This document shows, piece by piece, positions 23,806-37,000 of a DNA stretch of 45,102 nt. The notes beneath the pieces are model-generated. The model saw only the letters and a list, made by a program, of their open reading frames with translations. It did not search any database and had not been told where the DNA came from. This DNA comes from Mesaphorura yosii (taxonomy: Eukaryota > Arthropoda > Collembola > Poduromorpha > Tullbergiidae): positions 1 through 45,102 of the forward strand of contig WIXG01000509.1 in assembly GCA_009869945.1 (NCBI GenBank), read 5' to 3'. A program made the position numbers and the translations under genes. The first letter of the stretch is position 1; each line of letters begins with the position of its first letter.

Positions 23806-26800
23806 CTGAATGTTATCAAATGGAAATCAGAATTATAAACCACTGCAAAACTGAATAAAGCAAAATAGCTTAGCTGACACGCTCACCTTCTGTCTAATAC
23901 CTACATTAAGCTGGTTTGCTAAGTTGCTAAGCTAGTTAATCACAGAAGCAGCAAATAATTTGATCACAGGGCTGGATAAGATCTTCATTATCACTTTGGA
24001 GACACCAATCGCGAAATCAGTATTAGACTAGTTCCATTTTCGATCTAAACCTTAAGCGCACACCAGTTGTCGTGTTATCAACAAAGTTACGAAAATGCTA
24101 TCGAAAGCTGACAATGGACCGTGAAATACTAAACTCAAACGTCGAGTTGACGTTCTGCAGTCAGGACCGCACACAAGCAGCACAAGATAGAAGATTGCAG
24201 AGCGCCTTCATGTTTGAACTTGCATCTCTACGGAGATGTATAAGTTCACTCGACTAGAACAGATGCCGCAATGTGGTCGCCTACATACGAGAAAGTAGTT
24301 GCAATTTAAGGCACTGGGCTAGAAGTTGGATTGGAGCACACTCAGTAAATTGTGAAGTTGTCACAGCCTTCGTTAAAATAATTATCAACGATCGAATTGA
24401 CGTCGCCTTCATGATTTGAGACTTTTAGACGATAGTCAATAACGTTGTTTGCCGGATCCTTCATCGTACACGTGACATTTGTCGCAACTTGCTTTCTATT
24501 TTTAAGCAACGCCGCAGATCGCGGCCGTCATTAATGTTCACGCACGTACACGAGCGTGAATAACACGACACAATTTGCAAAGGTGGATATTTTGCTTCCT
24601 GTTTGTCCGTGAGTGGACTGGCTACTCGAAATGTCAACGTGTCATACCCAGATTTCATTATTGTGCTGCGGAGGGTGGAGTTAATGTGTTTTCGCCTTTC
24701 CAACGAACAATCACTTTCTTAGACATTCGCATTGTCCAGAAATTGGGGCTGTATGAAGTCGAGAGTGCCAGTACACAAAAGCCTGGCTCACTGTGAGACA
24801 AGTTATCGTCACCTTCGGTAGACAGTCGGGACAAGCTTCCATTCGCAGAGCAGAATCCAGGCCCGAAACCCGTGCGTTGGTTTTGGTAATGTGTCGTTTG
24901 GAAATATGATACGATTTGATAACATGCCACGATGAGTATATTTGATGTTGATGCTGGCAGGTTTTTAGATGTTTATGTTGATGTACAATGGTGTGGTGCG
25001 TGTTGTACAAATAATTTTAAGAGACTCATGGAAAAGGAGTTTACAAAGAGATAAAAGCATGTGTAGACAGAAGGGCGAGAGGAAAGACGGTCTGCTCGCA
25101 CATAAATGAGGCAGCTGTCAAAAGCTCATCTTTTACATTATTTAAGTACTTTATTATTATATAATAGAAGCGAAGAGTTCGACTAATGGACTTCATGTAT
25201 ATTAATATTTCGTGAAAAATGATAATTGGATGTTCAGAAGCATGATACTGAAGCCTGCCTTCTGCAGCAGTGATTAATTCTTTAAAACAAGCTCGCTCGC
25301 ACTTTTCGGTCCCTTTTGCATCTGCGTCGGGGTTCGTGCGTTCGTGGCACGGTTTCATTATTCGTTTCATCGCTAAAATGCTCTGCAGTTTTGTTCATTG
25401 GAGAAACAAAGTGCTATATCCCAACTAATAAACCCTTAATCTAAAATTGATTTTGAGCGTAGACTTTGATTGAACTCAGCTCTTCACGCCCGTGGCTTCC
25501 TTTGGCTTTAATTCGCACAAAGAGTAGCAAATTAGAATGGAAACAGAAAGGGTAATGAATCGTCATCGTCGAGTTGGTTGGTTGTGAGAAGCTGAGTGAA
25601 TTGGATAATTGCTCATAAGTGCAGATGCAGAGCACATGCCCTCCGCTCCTCTAATGTGTTGAAAAGAAAAGCTTTTATGAGACAAACGCAAAACATGATT
25701 TCCATTTAACCGTTCCATTAACTCTTGTTGACTTGTCCGTGTTTCTTTGTAACAACCGGCAAATGCCAAATAACATTATAATTTCTGTGCTCCTCTGCCT
25801 AACCACCACAAGACTAATAATAGGACCTCGTCGGTCTCGTCCTTCCGCACTTAAGTTAGCATAATTCATCAAAGTTTTCATTTCAAGAATTGCATCGGCT
25901 TGTGTTGAGATGCCACGAGGGAAGAATATGGACGGGAGAAACAGGAATAATCCATTAAAAGATTAATTTGATGTACTCCCAGCTTGGTCTACGCTGTTGG
26001 ACCTTCTTTTGATCGCGCTTTTGCGCAGAGCGCAGTGATAAGACGACAATTGTCACTAGCAAGCTTCTTTTCCCAGGCGTATATGCAATTAGCAAAGTTA
26101 CGTAAAATACTTGACCGTCTGGTTTGGCAATTGCTTCTGCAATCAATGCAAAAAGAAATTCCTTCAGTGAAAATAAAGCTAAAAACTACCAATGTGGCTT
26201 AACTTTTGCATGCAATGTACAGTACTCATTCTTCATGTGTGGTCCTCAGGCACCATACCATACGTTACGAACTCTTAATAAGTGTTTCATTTAAATACAC
26301 ATTTAAAAGCTCACAAATTTCACACATCATTTAATTTTCTTATCGTTTGCTTGTTTTGTGGATGGTACAACCAAGCTTCATTGTAGGAACGTAACTCCAA
26401 AATATTGAATTTTGGGTGTTGTAAGCCTTTGTTTGCTCACCTGAAACCACACAAGACATGGCACAAAATTAAATAATCTAGGACGTCCAAGTGGTAAGTG
26501 GATTCGGCCGACAGTGGACCTTGACATGATTGCTTGCAAATGTACGATGTTAAAATATGAAAATGGACACCATTTCTCATTTTTCATGCATGAATTATGA
26601 TAATTTCCTGGTCTTGTTTCGAAACCTCGAACCAACTGTTTGCCAAATTGATCCGACACATAAGTAATAAAAATTTCCTTGCCTACCGTACTCGTTGAGT
26701 TTCAGCAGGACACGGTGCATGATTCTTACTTTGACTGACGCGAAAGTCAAAACAACTAGAACATGAACTGATCTGAAGCGTACTTGAGCGTGTAAAGTGC

Positions 26801-27400
26801 ACTTGCCATGCTGGTTCCATAGAATGAGTTTACAAATACATCTTGTCTGTGTTCTCGACGCAGATCCGATTTTAAAAGTGCAGGGCAAGTTTACATGTCA
26901 CACTTGCCAGATAAATATGATGAGACTTATTTTCGAACAAATATTTGGAAGAGCATTTGCCGTTGGTATTTCGTTTCATTTCCATCACATTTCGGAAAGT
27001 AATGCTCTTGTCATTATGGACAATTTTAAAGTTTTGAAACCGATGTCAGATTAAATTACGGCCTGGTTGTCTGTACGCGAATGAGATTCTTTTGACTTTG
27101 ACTCTCTTAGACTACGACGAGAGAAAACATCGGGCGTGTAATCCGCAAATTCGTGAATTTGCGCTATTAAAATCGAAAGTATCGAACAATTGCATTTGAT
27201 TCTCAAAAATATTTATTCGGATGGTAATATTTGCTAGACGTTGCAAATGAGAACATTCGATGGTCGGAAGAATTGTAAAGGCGTCGAGTCTGATTAAGAC
27301 ATCAGAAGGACTAGGCAAATATGGGCATACCAGAGTCTAAAGTGTTCCATGGAAGTGTCTGAAGTAGTGCGCATAAGAATTGAGAGACAAGTTGAGGCTG
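23806..27400. other. Upstream flank of XPC, no gene recognised
   Basis: The XPC promoter and any missing first exon should lie here. Around 24505-24560 the DNA is locally CpG-rich (GCCGCAGATCGCGGCCGTC and CACGCACGTACACGAGCGTG), which could be the promoter region. I searched for a minus-strand exon ending in phase 1 with a basic XPC-like N-terminus and found none. The one good-looking donor (GTGAGC, plus position about 23881-23886) has an in-frame stop just before it. Other open frames show no known domain. Confidence 0.4.
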
Positions 27401-30400
27401 GAAAAGGAAAGACGGCCGAAAGTGGTAGCTGAGAGTCTATTTTGACTGCTTGACGTGCTAAGTACATATGTAATATATTAAGAGGATCGTTTGCTTATAT
27501 AAAGGGTGCATAAAAGGAGTAGCTGAGCTCTCTGCTTTCTCTTTTTATCTCATCGCTAGTTAGTAAACTGGTAACAACTCTTTTCATTCGCCGCGTCTTT
27601 CTTAAACTGAGCCAGCTCTCTGCAGAGAGAGTGTGAGTTGTAAGTAAAGAGGAGGATGATGTGAAGTCTTTATTGTGATGTCTATAAGTGGCAAAGCCAT
27701 TAACGTAATGCACCCAGATAGATATTGATGTAACCCCAGGACTTATCCTTTAATGTAAAGTGGAACATGCCTACTTATGTACTTCATTCAATACGATTGA
27801 CTAAAATAAAGAATACGAGTAGTAAAAAGTGCAAAAATAAGAAGCACACTTAGCGCACAAAATTCACAAAAGAGTCTCTTTTAAGACCTCAGCTCCTTTT
27901 TATTTTACTTAAGACTTTCACTATACCAACTCCACTCTCACTCCTTCACTTCTCCTTAACTTCCCAAAACAAAAAAGAGTAAGTGACAATTCCTCTCTCC
28001 ACTTTTACTCGCGCACAGCGCCATAAACAAATAACATAAAGCGAAGTGGAAGAGCAGCCAGACTAATGCAGGCTTTAAATGCTATTTCTCACTTTTTATT
28101 CCTTCGCAATCACTTTTCTTTACTTTTATTCCAACATGAATAAATATAAACTGAGGTCGAACTGAGGCCACGCCGTGCCGGATTCGGAGCTGCTTTAGAC
28201 GGCCATCCAGGCCTTTTGTTTTGTTTGTTCCATCAGCATAAAAGCATGTCTGGCAATGATGATGAATAATATTCACTTAAATAAAAACTTTAATGCGCGT
28301 CATAAAACGGGCTTCAAATGACCAAGAAAATAGCAACCAGTTTACGAGTTTTGATAATGACTTTCGGGCCATTAGCACAATCGTTTAATTCATTTGACTT
28401 AACGATATTTGCTTTATTCTAGAGTCTATTCACTTTGTAAACAACAATCAAGCTGCAAGGATTTAATAAAGCACAAACAGAAAGGGTGTTGAAATCACGT
28501 CTCATATGACCTCAAGCGTCTCTTGCTCTTGCGTCAGTGATGGAAATAAATTCGGCCAGTATTATTTCAACCACGTTTTTAACATTATTTATTCTTCGAG
28601 TTCCAACAGGAAGAAAGCCGAAAGACAAAGTGAGCAAGAACGAATTAACGCAAGATGTGAATGAAAGGGATTCCTTTTATGCGTGTAATGTGCGCATTTT
28701 AGAATGGGTGCCCGGGTGACGAGAAGAGTCGAAAGAAAAGTGAGAATGACACGGCTTGAACTTGTGTCAGACGGCCGACCCGAAAGGAAGACGCATTCTG
28801 CGCACGTTGCTGGCATGAATATTTCTTCAAAGTTGTGTCCTTTCACGACTGAAAAAGGAGGGAGAGTACCGGTGCTCAACGGAGAGTGCTATTTGCAAAG
28901 TGCAGCATGACAGACCAGAGTAGATGCCCGCATTTTAATAAAGACAATTGGAAGAGAATACACTAGGTGAAGCTGCATCCATTAGAAAGCACTTGCGCGA
29001 AGCACTGGCACTCATTCGATCAGAAATTATGCCTCCGTGCCATTACTTATTGCCATTTTTCCTTGTTGGTGTTCACAATCTATGCACGTTGTAAGACAAT
29101 TCTAACCAGATTTCGCAGTGTAATTTGAATTTTTTTAATGCAAATGTTCAGCCTGGACTGGATAGTTGGGCACCGTTTTCATTATTACCCGAATATAACG
29201 TTCATCGTCCCTTCCTTCGTTCATTTACGAAATTAATTGATCAATGCGTAAGTAAAAGTGTCCATTCCGCTATAGAATACGAAAATAAATATTTTGAAAC
29301 ATTTTCCTGAACAAATCTTTGAATAATGGCATAAATATTATTCTTTAATTATAATCATCAAATGGTGACGGAAAGAAACACAGTTCAAGAAAGGGAGAGG
29401 GAAATTGACCTGAAAGCTAAAGGGTTATGTTGCATAATTAATGCTGAGCATATATAAAATTGTTTACAAAGCATTCTTGGAATTCGAGGTTTGTAACTCT
29501 GGCTACTTGCTCATTTCATGGCCGGATTATTGTGGAGAACAAATTTGATCTTTGCTTATTGGCACGTGGCATTTCATACAAATTGTAGTAATTTTCCATT
29601 TCAATTTGAAGCTTGAACTCTGTTGCCAAAAATGACATTAACTGTTATCAACATTTTGAGTATTTCTCCGAATTGATTTATGCCTGGCCTTTCCGGGTGG
29701 TGTTTGCTCTCATGGCCTGGTTGTTTACGCTGCTGCAGTTCATGGCTAAGCCGCTTCTCACGGCGTTTTGATATTGTGACATCCCAGACAGAGCTCAAAT
29801 GTTTCCAATCAGTCGGCCAAAGGAACTGAATTGTGGTAGACTAGATTCCAGTCATATCCTGTATGGGCATACGCCGGTACACAATTTCCTATTAGATTAC
29901 AACAAACACTTGCAGCGCATTCATGGCGAGAGGATTGAATGTAAACCGTTTCGCAGAACACACGAATGAGCTCTGCAATTTCAACCTAGACCCTGCTGGT
30001 TACCAGTTTATACTCTGTACGGCAAGAGTAGATCACAGAGGCGCATGTTCTACTCGCTTTTCCACGACCACGCTCGTACAATGATCATTTCCTATCTTCC
30101 TTCACGCGCACTGGAAAAACACTCTCGGTAATGGGGAAGAGTGAGAGTGGAGAAGCTCAAACAGTGCGTAGAACCGAGTCGAGATTCCTCGCGTCTTTCC
30201 ATTAACTAGTTGTAGTCGAACCTCGGCTAGAGCAACAACGATTGCCTTTTGCGCTCTGTCAGTTGATCCTCACACTCGTTTGATACTCTTTCGTTTTCTT
30301 ATGACGTGAAACCAGAACAGTTAGGCAGGCCAGAGAATCGAAAATCAGAAGATTTGATCGTAGGAAGTAAGACGTTTCGGAATTTTCACTTAACTCTTTT

Positions 30401-30800
30401 TTCTATCTTCGAAGTTTATTGTTATTGCAAATATCAATAAACAGTATTACGCGACAAAGTGTTTCACTTTTCTCCTAAACCGACTTCACACAACAGCAAG
30501 ATCCTCTACACATCCTCGCACGCGCTGGTATCGTTCGTATATCCGTGCTTCTGCACTTTCGCTCTTCTTCAGCTGTCTGCTCCGCGAGAGATGACAACTG
30601 GGACTTGAAATTCATACAACGATTGTATCCAAATGTGGCAAACAGAAAGAAACCCGAAAAGTGATTCTTGAGTGAAATCGAGCCGTTCTCACGTGTGATT
30701 CCATTTCGCCGACAAACCTTACTGCTACACGCTCAAGCCGTGCATCTTGGCGTCGCATAATTCAATCGAACAGTCGGGTGTACAAGAATTGCTGGCGAAA
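27401..30800. other. Gene desert, left part
   Basis: No coding exon, RNA gene or mobile element is recognised. The plus strand changes between pyrimidine-rich (about 27870-27980) and purine-rich stretches (about 28600-28760). A TATA-like TATATAAAG stands at 27496-27504 without an attached reading frame. Confidence 0.5.
27496..27504 (+). promoter_or_regulatory. TATA-like motif TATATAAAG
   Basis: It is a good TATA match, with a second TATA-like AT-rich word (CATAAAAGG) 12 bp on. No initiator or downstream exon could be assigned. Confidence 0.2.
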
Positions 30801-30840
30801 TTGACAGTAATCAAGAAAATATCAGGCCTGAACAGAATAA

Positions 30841-31400
30841 TTGGTTGACCTGGTTCGAGGGAACGACAGCAACGTACACCGCCAGGAACACCAGGCAACA
30901 TCTCGCAAATCACTCTCACCTTTTCGAAGATCGTTGAAGGTGCTGTTTTCCGTCGGCGGCTTCCAGCACGTGGACTCGTAAGTAATCTCTTTCGTCTCGA
31001 TTCGCATTTGCAAAAACTAGAAAAACATGGATGAGAGACATAAAAATAGAACAGTGGCGCAGCGCAATTTCGCAAGAAGTGGCTCGGCTTAGCGTCTGTA
31101 GAGGATCTGGGGCACATTGTGACAAAGCTTGGCAACGGCACGTCCGACAGCATTATCATGAGGACCGGTGGACGACGCACTGATCTCACTGATCGGTATT
31201 CATAAAACGCTGGAATGCGATTTTCCGTTTATGCGCGTGTGTACTATCGGCTACAAAATTTCATACGTACAAGTGCGACAAGTGCAAGAGTGCAACTCAA
31301 ATGCACCTTCTGTACACGGCTTGTGAAGAGCACAGGGCATCAGCATATAGTCAATAGGTTAAGCAGCGGGCTCCGTGCGTCTGGAGTATAAAACGGAATC
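30841..31400. other. GC-richer island of uncertain nature
   Basis: This stretch is visibly richer in G+C than the flanking AT-rich desert. It holds the longest open frame of the area (154 codons, minus strand, 31189-30725), open plus-strand segments, a strong donor-like GTAAGT at 30978 and a TATA-like TATAAAA at 31387-31393. None of the translations contains a domain I recognise. It may be a promoter or enhancer island, a noncoding transcript or an exon of an unrecognised gene. Confidence 0.3.
31387..31393 (+). promoter_or_regulatory. Candidate TATA box after the GC-richer island
   Basis: TATAAAA in the context GGAGTATAAAACGG is a strong core-promoter match at the right side of a compositional island. 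No coding exon follows that I can recognise. Confidence 0.25.
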
Positions 31401-33900
31401 CCAAATTAATAATAGCAATGATGATAAAAAAGGATTTCTCATCTCTTAATTTTCTTCAGTCAATTTCTTTTTCTGTTTGATATACACCGGCTAATGGAAA
31501 ATTGCTTTTTACTCCTGACAAAGCTAAAGTCGGGAAGGGAAGAGAAGAATTCATTTAAAGGAGCAGGCAAGGCGCAGAAATGGAAGGAGAGGAAAATAGA
31601 ATGAGATGATAACAGAAAAATAAGAAGTTAATCTGTCAACGAAATTAAGTTTTTCTTCTTTCTGTCGTCCTGTTTCTCCCATTCATACGATACGGAGTGG
31701 GAGCACGGCGCACACTGCACGGATGAACACAATGCCACACAGAATTGATGAGAATTGGTTCAGTTGATTCTCCTCTCCAGCCAACTTTGTAGGTTACGTA
31801 TATTTGTTAAACCAGAGTGTGTATTAATATTAAAATACATGCCCTTTGTTCGTAGCCTGAGCCACTAGCCGCCAACTCATCTTTTATTAAATGTGTCAGG
31901 ACCAGAATGATATTCACTCAGTCAGAGAGCTGCCTCCTGCCCTTCCTTTGTGAGCAAAACAGAATGATCAATTCATTAATCAATATTTCTAATTTCTGTC
32001 CTTTGCAACGCACTGCACTTAACTCCACGACTCGGCTCAATCGTGTGGAGACACGCAAGTCAGGGACTGCAGGCACTTGTTGGATAAGGCAAACGTTAAT
32101 TGACGGAACTTTTATGCAAACTAAGTGTTGACAATTTGAAGCAGTTTGATTTTTGCACGCTTGAGAAACTTGGCAGAGTTCAGCTCGACATGGAGATTCG
32201 TAGCATCTCTTTCATGCGCACTACCTCGTCAGCCATTTGGTCAGACACACATTTCTACGAATTCAATGCTGTTTTCACTCATCACATCATTAAATATCAA
32301 AAGTTGTTGGTACGAATTGTCAGAAATGATAACCTGGGATCATAATGGCGAATATTTCGTTTCGTATTACTCAGATGACTACGACCGTGCTTTTCAAATT
32401 AAGTATAACAATTTCTACTGCTAATATTACGAACAGAATCCCGTACAGAGCAGATGATGAAGGAGCAGCGCATTTGTGCCACGTTAATGGGCAAAGTCGC
32501 GCAAACATTTTATGAATTTAATTGGCTCAGTGTTAGTATACACTGCACACTAAACTGCTAACTGCTTTGGCAATATTGTTTTTCAAAATTCCAAGTTCAT
32601 TTGTCATTCTCCTTCCTGGTTCTGCTCAGCGCAGATTAAAGGCACGTAAGGCGCGTACGAGGAACAGAGAATGGATAAATAAACTCGAGACGCAAAGTCG
32701 GTCAGAGTAATTGGTTGATTTATTCATTCTTCCTGATCACGTACATATACACATGCGAACACTGGTTCTCATTGTCATTATGCCCAGCTCTCTATTATTT
32801 GAAATAGAAAGGGAAAATTCAATTAATTCTTTTGTGTGCACTTATTCCTTGTCTCCAGTTCCCAGACATACACGGCGAATGAACGTGCTCTGCTTTGCAC
32901 AGACTTCAGGTTAATCTCAGCTGCTAAATTAAGTTGGCTTTTCTTCCGCGATCCAATACAAAATATGCATTGCTGAAATTAGTTTATACTAATGAAAGTC
33001 GGGCAGGTGAAATTGAGAACGATGTGAGAGAAGCCAAAGTAAAATGGGTATTCGAGCTCAATGCGGAAATGAAATGACAACCTCGTATTAAGTGCTATAA
33101 ATTATGAAGCGAATGGAAGTGATGTTTCGGTAGGATTGCTCTCCCGGCAAGGGAACACGATTCTCCATGATGCGAACACGTAATTTTAATTGCAGGACTT
33201 GATAAACAGGCAGTTGTCTGGTGTCTCATCTGGTTCCTCTCCTGCCTGATGCATTTTTGTTCTGTCTCCCAGGGCTTCAGTCTCGTCCTTTTAATTTGAG
33301 GGAGAAATGATGATGAAAATATTAAATTTTAACCAGTTTTCATTACACATTGTTTGGGTTTCAGAGTTCCATTTCGGTGTCTCTGCTTTCTAACTAGCTG
33401 CCGTAGCATCTGACACACAATCTTTTATTGCACACGCTTTTATTGCATTTATCTTGCTTTGCAACAATGACAGTTACAAAACACAAATTTGTGAATCAAG
33501 GTTGACATTTCTCGGAGTGGAAGTCAGATGAAGGATGTCACGGCATTAGCTGTACCAAATTCCGATGAGGAAATGAGAAATGATGGAGTTAAAAGTCAAT
33601 AAATTTTAATAAGAGACTACTAATGCGGAGTACGCGCTTTGAGTTCGAATAGACCGTACGAATAATGACGGCGCGGGTGTCTGACTCGCGTCTTGTCAGC
33701 GCTGTCAGGAAATTGGTCATCATTCGCAAGACAATCCTCCATTAAATCGCGCCGTGCGAAGAACGTTGGGGCGCTTGTTTGGAAACTGTCTATCCGTTGC
33801 CAATTTCCGCTCTCCACCGCCAGATTTGGCGAGACTGTAGACGCTGTGTCGGTCGCACCCACGAGTTGTTAGTTGTTGGTCCGGGTCTCGTTTTTCTCAA
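31401..33900. other. Gene desert, no gene recognised
   Basis: Only short open frames without domains are present, for example an 80-codon minus-strand frame at 33862-33620 in a GC-richer patch. A purine-rich block is seen at about 31540-31640. Confidence 0.5.
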
Positions 33901-36900
33901 CTCAATTACCGCTTTCTCTTTTACAACGAACGTGGAATTAAGCTCCGACTAATTAAAGTGGGAAGAGAAAGGGGATATACGACTGTTTCGACTATGGGCT
34001 TAATGCCTGCCATTACTCCCAGCCCACGCTCCATTCAATTCCCAATTAAATCTTCTCCTAATTTCTCTCGCTGCCTAATGAAGACTTTGCACAGGTATAA
34101 TTAAACTAACGAGTTTGCCGCGTCAATGCATATTTAATACTGCACTGCAGCCAAACGGTGCTTAATTTTACGACGCAGGATGAGCGCCAACAGAAAGGAA
34201 CGTGTTATTCTGAACTTGTTCGGTCTGGCAGGATCCGGAGTAAGTTGCTGGCCAACTCGCTGTGTGCCTTAATCCCTTTTAACATTATCTATCCAATTTA
34301 TTTCCAAGCGTACGGATTCCCATTCAAATTTACAATTAAGGATAGAATATATAATTACGCTTAGGGCCATCTCCATTCTGTTCGCCATGCAACCTAATTG
34401 AATTTAGGTTCTGCATACATTTTCTCATTATGAGTTCTATTCATGCCTTCAAATACAGTCCGAATGAATGTATGAATCATTTTACAAATAAAAGCCACCG
34501 TTCCAGAGCACAACTTAAAACTCATTATCTCCACTGCTCCACGAGGTGAGAACCGGCCAACGAATTCTCAAATCATGACGATTGGGAGGGACGCACACAA
34601 GCATGGGAAGGAAAGAGTTCATACACGAAATCGGGAATGAAAAAATAGGGAATCAAAGCTCGTAATAAAAGAATAAAGTTACCAAAGCAATTGAGAGAGG
34701 TTCAAGGGGAAGAAATGATTACCTTTTTGATTACATTTTCCACGTGATTCCTGGAAATGAAAAAGTGCTGTAAGAACATATTAATACGAAATGGTGTATG
34801 AAAAAGATGAATGTTTAGCCATGTCGCTTCATTCTGCATTAACGTAATTGGCCAAAGTGTGTTCCGAAAGCAATGAGACTGGAAATACAAACAAATGTGC
34901 TAGTGGAAGTGCTCCATAATTAATAAGCTGTGATTTGATTGGAATTGCTGATTTAGTTGTATGTTGTTGGGACAGAGTTTAATTGTGCCTATCTGCATTT
35001 GTGTGCCGTATTCATAAAAATTTAATTAGACGCTGCCATGAATCACTCGACTCTGGTGTACGCGCGGTTACGCGTACGATCGCGATCAAAGTGAAAGTCA
35101 GAGAGCGAGCATCAGGAGTCAAGGAGAAGGGCAAAGCGCATCGTCAGACGTCACTGAAGTTGGTGAGAATGGGAAGGAAATGAGTTTTACATACGCAGCA
35201 AACAGTGAAATGTGATTCCAATCCAGGTTGACGTGAGCAAATGGAAAAGCGAAATGGAAGAAAAGACTAATTACGATTGAGGCAAGAGTGAAATTAAATT
35301 AAGGAGATGTGAGCCAAGCTTTGTGTGCTTGCCACACAATACCCATTATGACTACGAGGATGACGTGACTGTCACTGTTAAAATTTGCCATTAACTGACT
35401 GTGTACCAGCGCATTCATTATTACGTACGCATTTCATCTCATGTTGAATTAATTTACTCTTCTTATTTTCATTTGCTGCGCGCTCTTAAACCCATTTACT
35501 TTCCTGTCTGCCTTGTTATGTTTTAATAATGCATGAACGTAATTTATTATTGTAGGACTCCGTTTCATTGCCTCGCTTCTGTCTCTGTTGCCTCTTTCTG
35601 CAGTCCGTTCAGTCAGTCAGTTCAAATACGAAGGACACGCGGCCACAATGATGGGCTCTATAATAAATTAATTAAACGTACACTGCACAGACAGCCGCGG
35701 TGGCAGAGAACGTCTAATTTTATCGTTCTCATTCCGCAGAAGATTTAGACTCTCAAAATCTGTTCCAAATTAACTTTATTGACATTTGAACTTACCTTCT
35801 GCAAACTGCCAACGACTTGAAACGTGGAAATGAATCACTCTTTATTTGAACAGCGAATCCTTCGTTATAATTAAAAGAATTTATGGCAGTCAGAAAGACG
35901 CAGATTCTCATTATACGACTCCACCATTCAATTAGAGCAACCCCACTTGTCTCTTCATTATAATTAGAACTTACTCCGCGAACCAAATATGCAGGAATGG
36001 ATGAAAGAAATTCGCATGAGGCGCAGCGCACAGCACAGCGGCATAATTATAATTTCTGGTTCGTGTTGCCAAAAGATATTTGCTTTTCTCATCCTTTTCT
36101 AAATTGGTGGAAGACAAATGTTTGTCAGATTTTCAAAATCAATTTGCGGGGCCGTCATCAGCGGTTTGTTAGCTTCGGAGTGATTTTTTTCTGTTTGGGA
36201 AAATAGAAACCGTAATTAGAGGAGAGGTGGAAGTATAAGCACAGCACGAAGGGTTTGGTCCAATTATACAAATAATAAAGGCATAGAGATCGAAGCGCAG
36301 ATTAGAATGGGAGTAATCTTGTGAGTGATCAACACTCCTCAGCGCACGAGGAGAATCCGGGAATGCCGGAAGGTGAAGACGCTGTTCATGTTGTGGCAAG
36401 CGAATAGGATAGAGACGTTAATAAAGTGGTGGAATTTTTCGCCTTGGAAATAATTAAAGACATAATCAAGGAGAGCCACAAATAAGAGGTGTAAAATCCA
36501 ATTAACAGAGTGAGAGAATGTAATTATTTGTTGGTGAAGTGAATGGCAGAGTGTACGGAGACGAGAGAAAGGGTTCATTGTGTGAAATAATAATGCACAA
36601 GTTTCCAGAATGAAAGGAGCCAAGTCTCCCGATGTTGTGATGAGATGATGATAGTGCGTTAGTCCTGCTACGCTCGGGATGCGCGCCTGGCTTCAAGCCC
36701 ATGTGCTCTCGTACGTGCAGCGCCCGTCTCTTGTAATAAGAAGTTACTATGCATGATCATGAGTGACTGACTGTGTTCGGCGGCTCCAGAAGCATTTGCC
36801 CACTGTTTGTTGTGAGCAACACGCAGTGGAGTCAAGGCAGGAGCATTTCTCGACTCGACGCATACGTCTTATGTGGCCGTCGTATTTTCAATTACAGTCG

Positions 36901-37000
36901 GCCGCAAAAACGTTGTTATTGGTTTAGAGATGGGAAGTGAGAGAAAGAAGTTCAGTCAGTTTCTCTCTGGATTTTTGCCTTTTACAAGTAAAATGTACAT
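33900..37000. other. Desert segment dense in AATTA/TAATTA cores
   Basis: Homeodomain-type AATTA or TAATTA cores recur every few hundred bases or closer, for example near 33951, 34101, 34331, 34351, 34918, 35026, 35269, 35447, 35664, 35868, 35960, 36044, 36212, 36454 and 36497. There is no coding signal. Density of such sites is typical of developmental enhancers, but AT-rich DNA also generates them, so regulatory function is an inference. Confidence 0.3.
34741..34756. promoter_or_regulatory. Adjacent CACGTG E-box and STAT-type TTCCTGGAA
   Basis: CACGTG at 34741-34746 is followed one base later by TTCCTGGAA at 34748-34756, which fits the STAT consensus TTCNNNGAA. Both are palindromic-type factor sites. 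Their closeness is seen in the sequence; use is unknown. Confidence 0.25.

Noticed and set aside
23676..23858. Ser-rich plus-strand open frame of 60 codons
   Set aside because: It is the antisense shadow of the acidic XPC exon on the minus strand.
26378..26659. Minus-strand frame containing VWFQ before a GTGAGC donor, suggestive of the homeodomain helix 3
   Set aside because: The preceding residues do not fit a homeodomain (no ERQVK-type context), and no NRR continuation was found.
30841..30870. GGTTCGAGG, resembling a tRNA T-loop
   Set aside because: No acceptor, D or anticodon stems can be folded around it.
30901..30978. A short translation resembling the LLSVGGF strand of family 18 chitinases
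   Set aside because: The similarity is about eight residues, the frame has stops close upstream, and no catalytic DxxDxDxE motif or neighbouring exon was found.
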